Positions 4,116-6,639 of a DNA stretch of 6,639 nucleotides are shown here, piece by piece. Made by a program: the position numbers and the translations under genes. How positions within the stretch are numbered: the stretch's first letter is position 1; every line of letters begins with the position of its first letter. The notes beneath the pieces are model-generated. The model was not told the DNA's origin and did no database searches. It saw only the letters and a list, made by a program, of their open reading frames with translations. Origin of the DNA: Bacteroidota bacterium (GTDB lineage Bacteria; Bacteroidota; Ignavibacteria; SZUA-365); contig JAGTUZ010000142.1 in assembly GCA_018224415.1 (NCBI GenBank), forward strand, positions 1-6,639. Reading direction: 5' to 3'.

Positions 4116-6639
4116 ATGCGACGTTATGCTGCCGTTTTCGTTTCGCTTTTCATTCTTGTCACGGCATTCGCACACGCCCAGCCCAACCTGAATCTCAAAC
4201 GGGTTGTTGTCAATTGGCCGGCGGTGGAAGTGTATTTCAGCGTCGGCTGCAACGGCGTACCGGCCTACAACATGCAGGCGACGGACTTCCGGGTCCACGA
4301 CAACGGGGAGGAGATGGGCACTTTCACGCTCTCCTGTCCCGATCCCACGCAGCCCTGTGCGATGTCCACCACCCTGGTGTTCGACGCCAGCGGATCGATG
4401 GCCGGTGCCGGCAATGCCGGTGCCATCGCCGGCGGCATGGCGTTTGTTGGTGCGATGGACGGACAGAACGACGAGGCCGCGGTGATCTGGTTCAACACCT
4501 CGTCGACGCTGCAGCAGGGCATGACATCGGATACATCGCTCCTGAATGCGGCGGTGCAGGCGATCCCGGCCTCCGGGGCGACCGCGGTGTGGGACGCCCT
4601 GTACGCCGGCCTGCAGGAAACCGCCAACAATGGCGGTAACAGCTGCCGTGCCGTGGTCGTCCTCACCGACGGGGCGGACAATTCATCGACACGGACGCCA
4701 GCTGAACTGATTGCCTTCGCCCAGGCAAACCACATTCGCGTCTTCACCATCGGACTCGGTTCATCCTTCAATAGCATTGAGTTTCAGGAGATTGCCGGGA
4801 ATACCGGCGGGCGATACTACCAAACATCCTCGGTGACACAGCTTCCGATGATCTATCAGGAAATTGCGGCCATAATACATGCGGGCTTCCAGGAATGCAG
4901 CCTCGTGTATGACGCGACCTGTGCGGACGGTTCCCTCCATAATGTGGAAGTGCAACTGGTGAACTTCTGCGGGGGAACGGACACGAAAACGAAAACCTAC
5001 CTGGCCCCGATCGATTCCAGCACCTTCTCCACCTTGCCGTTGCGGCTCGGGGATGTCCAGACCTCCGGCGACGCGGATTTCGACATGCCGCTGCTCATCG
5101 ACACGACACTCGCCGGACAGTCCTTCCCGCAGCTGACCATCGATCTCTGCTTCGATTCCCATGCGCTCGGCTTCCAGGGAGCGGAGATTCCCATCGGTTC
5201 GCCGCTCAGCTGGATGCAGGTGTTGATCTCGCCCACCAGCTGCGGCGTCCGCATCCAGACGCAGGCCGCGGGCACCATCAGCGGCAGTGGCGAATTGTTG
5301 CGGCTGAAATTCCATGCAAAAGTCTCGCCCCCCGACACCGCGGAGGTCGGGGTGACCGCTTCGTACGCCCGGCTCGAAACCGGCTGCCTTCAGCCCGTGG
5401 TATCGCCGGCGACGGTGACGATCGCGCCGGAGATTGGGGAACCCGTGCTCTCCCCGCGCTGCTATGTGCCCGATTCGCTGCATTACGACGCGCTGGCGGA
5501 TGCCTACACCCCGAATCCCTTCACCGTCCGCCTCAGCTGCGTCAACATCGGCACCGACATCGCAAGGGATGTCACCGCAAGACTGGTGCTTCCTCCCGGA
5601 CTCGAACTGGCGAATCCCGCGGAGCCGCTGACAAAGACGGTACGCGCGGGAGCACTCGGTCCATGGCAGATCGGCGATGCCGTGCCGGAGGTGGACTGGT
5701 CCGTACGCTGGACGAAAAGAGAAGACCATGACATCGACCTCCCGATCCGCTTCATCATCGGCGGACAGAACAATTCGGGCGACCCGCTGGCCGAGGTTTC
5801 GGCGGAGTGCTCGGTCCGCATCAAGGGACTGCGCAGGGAATTCCTCTGCACGGTGGAATGGCCCGACACGCTGGCGATGAACCAGGCAGGCAACGACTAC
5901 ATGCCGAATCCCGTGCCGATGCGTCTCCGCCTCGTGAACAGCGGCCAGCTGGATGTGCGGCTGACACGGGTGACCTTCGGATTTTCGCTGGACGGACTTT
6001 CACTCGATCCTTCATCCCCGCAGGGACGCGACGACGTCCTGAACCTGACATTGTCACCGGGCGACCATGCGACCTTCGACTGGCTGGTCCTGGTGCAGAA
6101 ACGCAGCATGCCGCGCGCGCCACGATTCGACTGGATGGCCTATGATTCAACGGGCCGGTCGATTTCCTGCTCGGCCGTCATGGTCATTCCCGGTCTGCCG
6201 ATCGGCGCGCTGGATTGCGAACTCACCGCCGACACCGTGCGGGCCGATCTCACGGCGCAGGCCTATGATCCCATGCCCTTCACGCTGCGGCTGAAGACGC
6301 GCAGCAACAAGCTCGCCGTGACCGATTCGGTGTTCGCGCGGGTGCTGCTGCCGCCGGGCGCGCTGGCGCTCGCCGCAGGCGATGCGGGCCTCGAGGTCAA
6401 ACCGCTCTCGCCCGCGCGCATCTTCCCGCAGCAGGAGGCGGAAGTCGAATGGCTGCTCGAGCATCCGGTCAGCACCACCGAACAGCGCTACACCGTACGT
6501 ACGCTGCTCTGGGAGCAGGGCGGCGATACCAGTGTCTGCGAGACGGAAGTGTTCATTCCCGCCATTCCCGCACCGTTCTGGTTCACGCTCTCCGCGTCCG
6601 GTCCCACGAGTTTCTGTGACGGGGGAGAGGTCACACTCG
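4116..6639 (+). CDS. Secreted VWA-domain modular protein, 3' end outside the window
   Basis: The frame stays open from the ATG at 4116 to the window edge (841 codons plus one base) with no stop. A signal peptide covers residues 1-21 (MRRYAAVFVSLFILVTAFAHA) with cleavage likely before Q22. Then follow: an N-terminal block (23-64) shared with the preceding gene; a VWA domain (about 82-258) with a full MIDAS (D90-x-S92-x-S94, T156, D185); a linking block (261-297, C269 and C285); a cohesin-like beta region (about 309-437, SGSGELLRLKFHAKV); three Cys-bracketed modules (449-570, 578-693, 701-816); and the start of an Ig-like domain (FWFTLSASGPTSFC), matching FAYTLTASGATMFC in the preceding protein. 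By that match the missing part should hold Ig-like domains and a T9SS sorting domain. VWA domains with a MIDAS bind a divalent metal and usually mediate protein-protein contact, so surface adhesion or assembly with partner proteins is likely. The ligand is unknown. The gene may share a transcript with the preceding one (103-base gap, same strand, no clear terminator between). Confidence 0.93.
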   Translation, partial: MRRYAAVFVSLFILVTAFAHAQPNLNLKRVVVNWPAVEVYFSVGCNGVPAYNMQATDFRVHDNGEEMGTFTLSCPDPTQPCAMSTTLVFDASGSMAGAGNAGAIAGGMAFVGAMDGQNDEAAVIWFNTSSTLQQGMTSDTSLLNAAVQAIPASGATAVWDALYAGLQETANNGGNSCRAVVVLTDGADNSSTRTPAELIAFAQANHIRVFTIGLGSSFNSIEFQEIAGNTGGRYYQTSSVTQLPMIYQEIAAIIHAGFQECSLVYDATCADGSLHNVEVQLVNFCGGTDTKTKTYLAPIDSSTFSTLPLRLGDVQTSGDADFDMPLLIDTTLAGQSFPQLTIDLCFDSHALGFQGAEIPIGSPLSWMQVLISPTSCGVRIQTQAAGTISGSGELLRLKFHAKVSPPDTAEVGVTASYARLETGCLQPVVSPATVTIAPEIGEPVLSPRCYVPDSLHYDALADAYTPNPFTVRLSCVNIGTDIARDVTARLVLPPGLELANPAEPLTKTVRAGALGPWQIGDAVPEVDWSVRWTKREDHDIDLPIRFIIGGQNNSGDPLAEVSAECSVRIKGLRREFLCTVEWPDTLAMNQAGNDYMPNPVPMRLRLVNSGQLDVRLTRVTFGFSLDGLSLDPSSPQGRDDVLNLTLSPGDHATFDWLVLVQKRSMPRAPRFDWMAYDSTGRSISCSAVMVIPGLPIGALDCELTADTVRADLTAQAYDPMPFTLRLKTRSNKLAVTDSVFARVLLPPGALALAAGDAGLEVKPLSPARIFPQQEAEVEWLLEHPVSTTEQRYTVRTLLWEQGGDTSVCETEVFIPAIPAPFWFTLSASGPTSFCDGGEVTL
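4359..4889 (+). other. VWA domain with intact MIDAS metal site
   Basis: Residues about 82-258 of the protein. STTLVFDASGSMAG carries the D-x-S-x-S motif (D90, S92, S94). GATAVWDAL gives the conserved Thr (T156), and VVLTDGADNSS gives the Asp (D185). The later strand IRVFTIGLGS and helix-end GGRYYQTSS are also typical of bacterial VWA domains. All MIDAS residues are present, so metal-dependent binding is expected. The preceding paralogue lacks this segment altogether. Confidence 0.93.
5460..6563 (+). repeat. Three Cys-bracketed tandem modules within the VWA protein
   Basis: Residues 449-570, 578-693 and 701-816. Each opens with Cys, has a Y-x-P-x-P motif (YTPNP, YMPNP, YDPMP) followed by an F/V-x-L/M-R-L strand, and closes with a second Cys 116, 107 or 107 residues after the first. 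LPPG occurs in modules 1 and 3, and V-x-IPG or V-x-IPA closes modules 2 and 3. They match the two modules of the preceding protein in order and motif. They probably form a stalk of disulfide-held beta-sandwiches that holds the VWA head away from the cell; the fold and role are inferred. Confidence 0.75.

Noticed and set aside
4101..4118. Expression-vector-like RBS (GAAGGAGATA) suggesting cloning contamination
   Set aside because: The match is short and is a natural strong Shine-Dalgarno sequence. The flanks are not vector and the gene continues in native style.
4073..4639. Plus-strand open frame of 188 codons over the start of the VWA gene
   Set aside because: It is in another frame than the MIDAS-containing protein, and its Arg/Gly/Cys-rich translation has no domain.
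4761..5729. Minus-strand open frame of 322 codons
   Set aside because: It is antisense to the VWA gene. The sense frame has a signal peptide, VWA and repeat modules, while this one has none.
2135..6281. Shared TATGATCCCATG at about 2135 and 6264 as evidence of recent DNA exchange
   Set aside because: Only about 12 bases match exactly, both encode YDPM within differing contexts, and nearby bases diverge; chance or codon bias suffices.
1..6639. tRNA, rRNA, CRISPR array, insertion sequence or prophage
   Set aside because: No direct-repeat array, transposase motif or RNA gene signature was seen. The gaps are 141 and 103 bases and hold only the hairpins described.

Overview
The window is a high-GC (roughly 60-65% by eye) stretch with three rightward genes, all on the + strand. 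It most likely comes from a member of the Bacteroidota/Chlorobiota assemblage, possibly a high-GC lineage such as Kapabacteria or Ignavibacteria. The main evidence is that the second gene ends in a domain resembling the type IX secretion system (T9SS) C-terminal sorting domain, which is essentially confined to that group. The second and third genes also have signal peptides followed by Gln, and cohesin-like and Ig/PKD-like modules typical of surface proteins there. Clear Shine-Dalgarno sequences before genes 1 and 3 fit a Chlorobi-side lineage better than classical Bacteroidia. The placement is inference.

Layout: (1) 26-1621 encodes a cytoplasmic DUF438 - hemerythrin-like - PAS - DUF2249-like protein, probably a metal-dependent sensor or handler of a small diatomic or redox ligand. 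(2) 1622-1762 is a gene gap holding two related REP-like hairpins, the second strong enough to act as a terminator. (3) 1763-4012 encodes a 749-residue secreted modular protein with a T9SS sorting domain. (4) 4013-4115 is a short leader with a G/C hairpin and a strong RBS. (5) 4116 to the window end encodes a larger secreted paralogue with an added von Willebrand factor A (VWA) domain. Its reading frame is open for 841 codons and runs off the window.

The most interesting point is the relation between the two secreted proteins. Their mature N-termini align without gaps (same spacing RV-x-V-x-WP, Cys, DNG), and so does a second block (two Cys exactly 16 residues apart in both). Between these blocks protein 3 has 182 more residues, which make up a complete VWA domain with an intact MIDAS metal site. 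After this both continue with a cohesin-like region, then tandem modules of about 110 residues bracketed by cysteines (two in protein 2, at least three in protein 3), then an Ig-like domain. They look like VWA-minus and VWA-plus versions of one surface-protein architecture, perhaps secreted together and acting in adhesion or matrix assembly; that function is inferred. The DUF438 gene is probably a separate transcription unit. No RNA gene, CRISPR array, transposase or prophage signal was seen.
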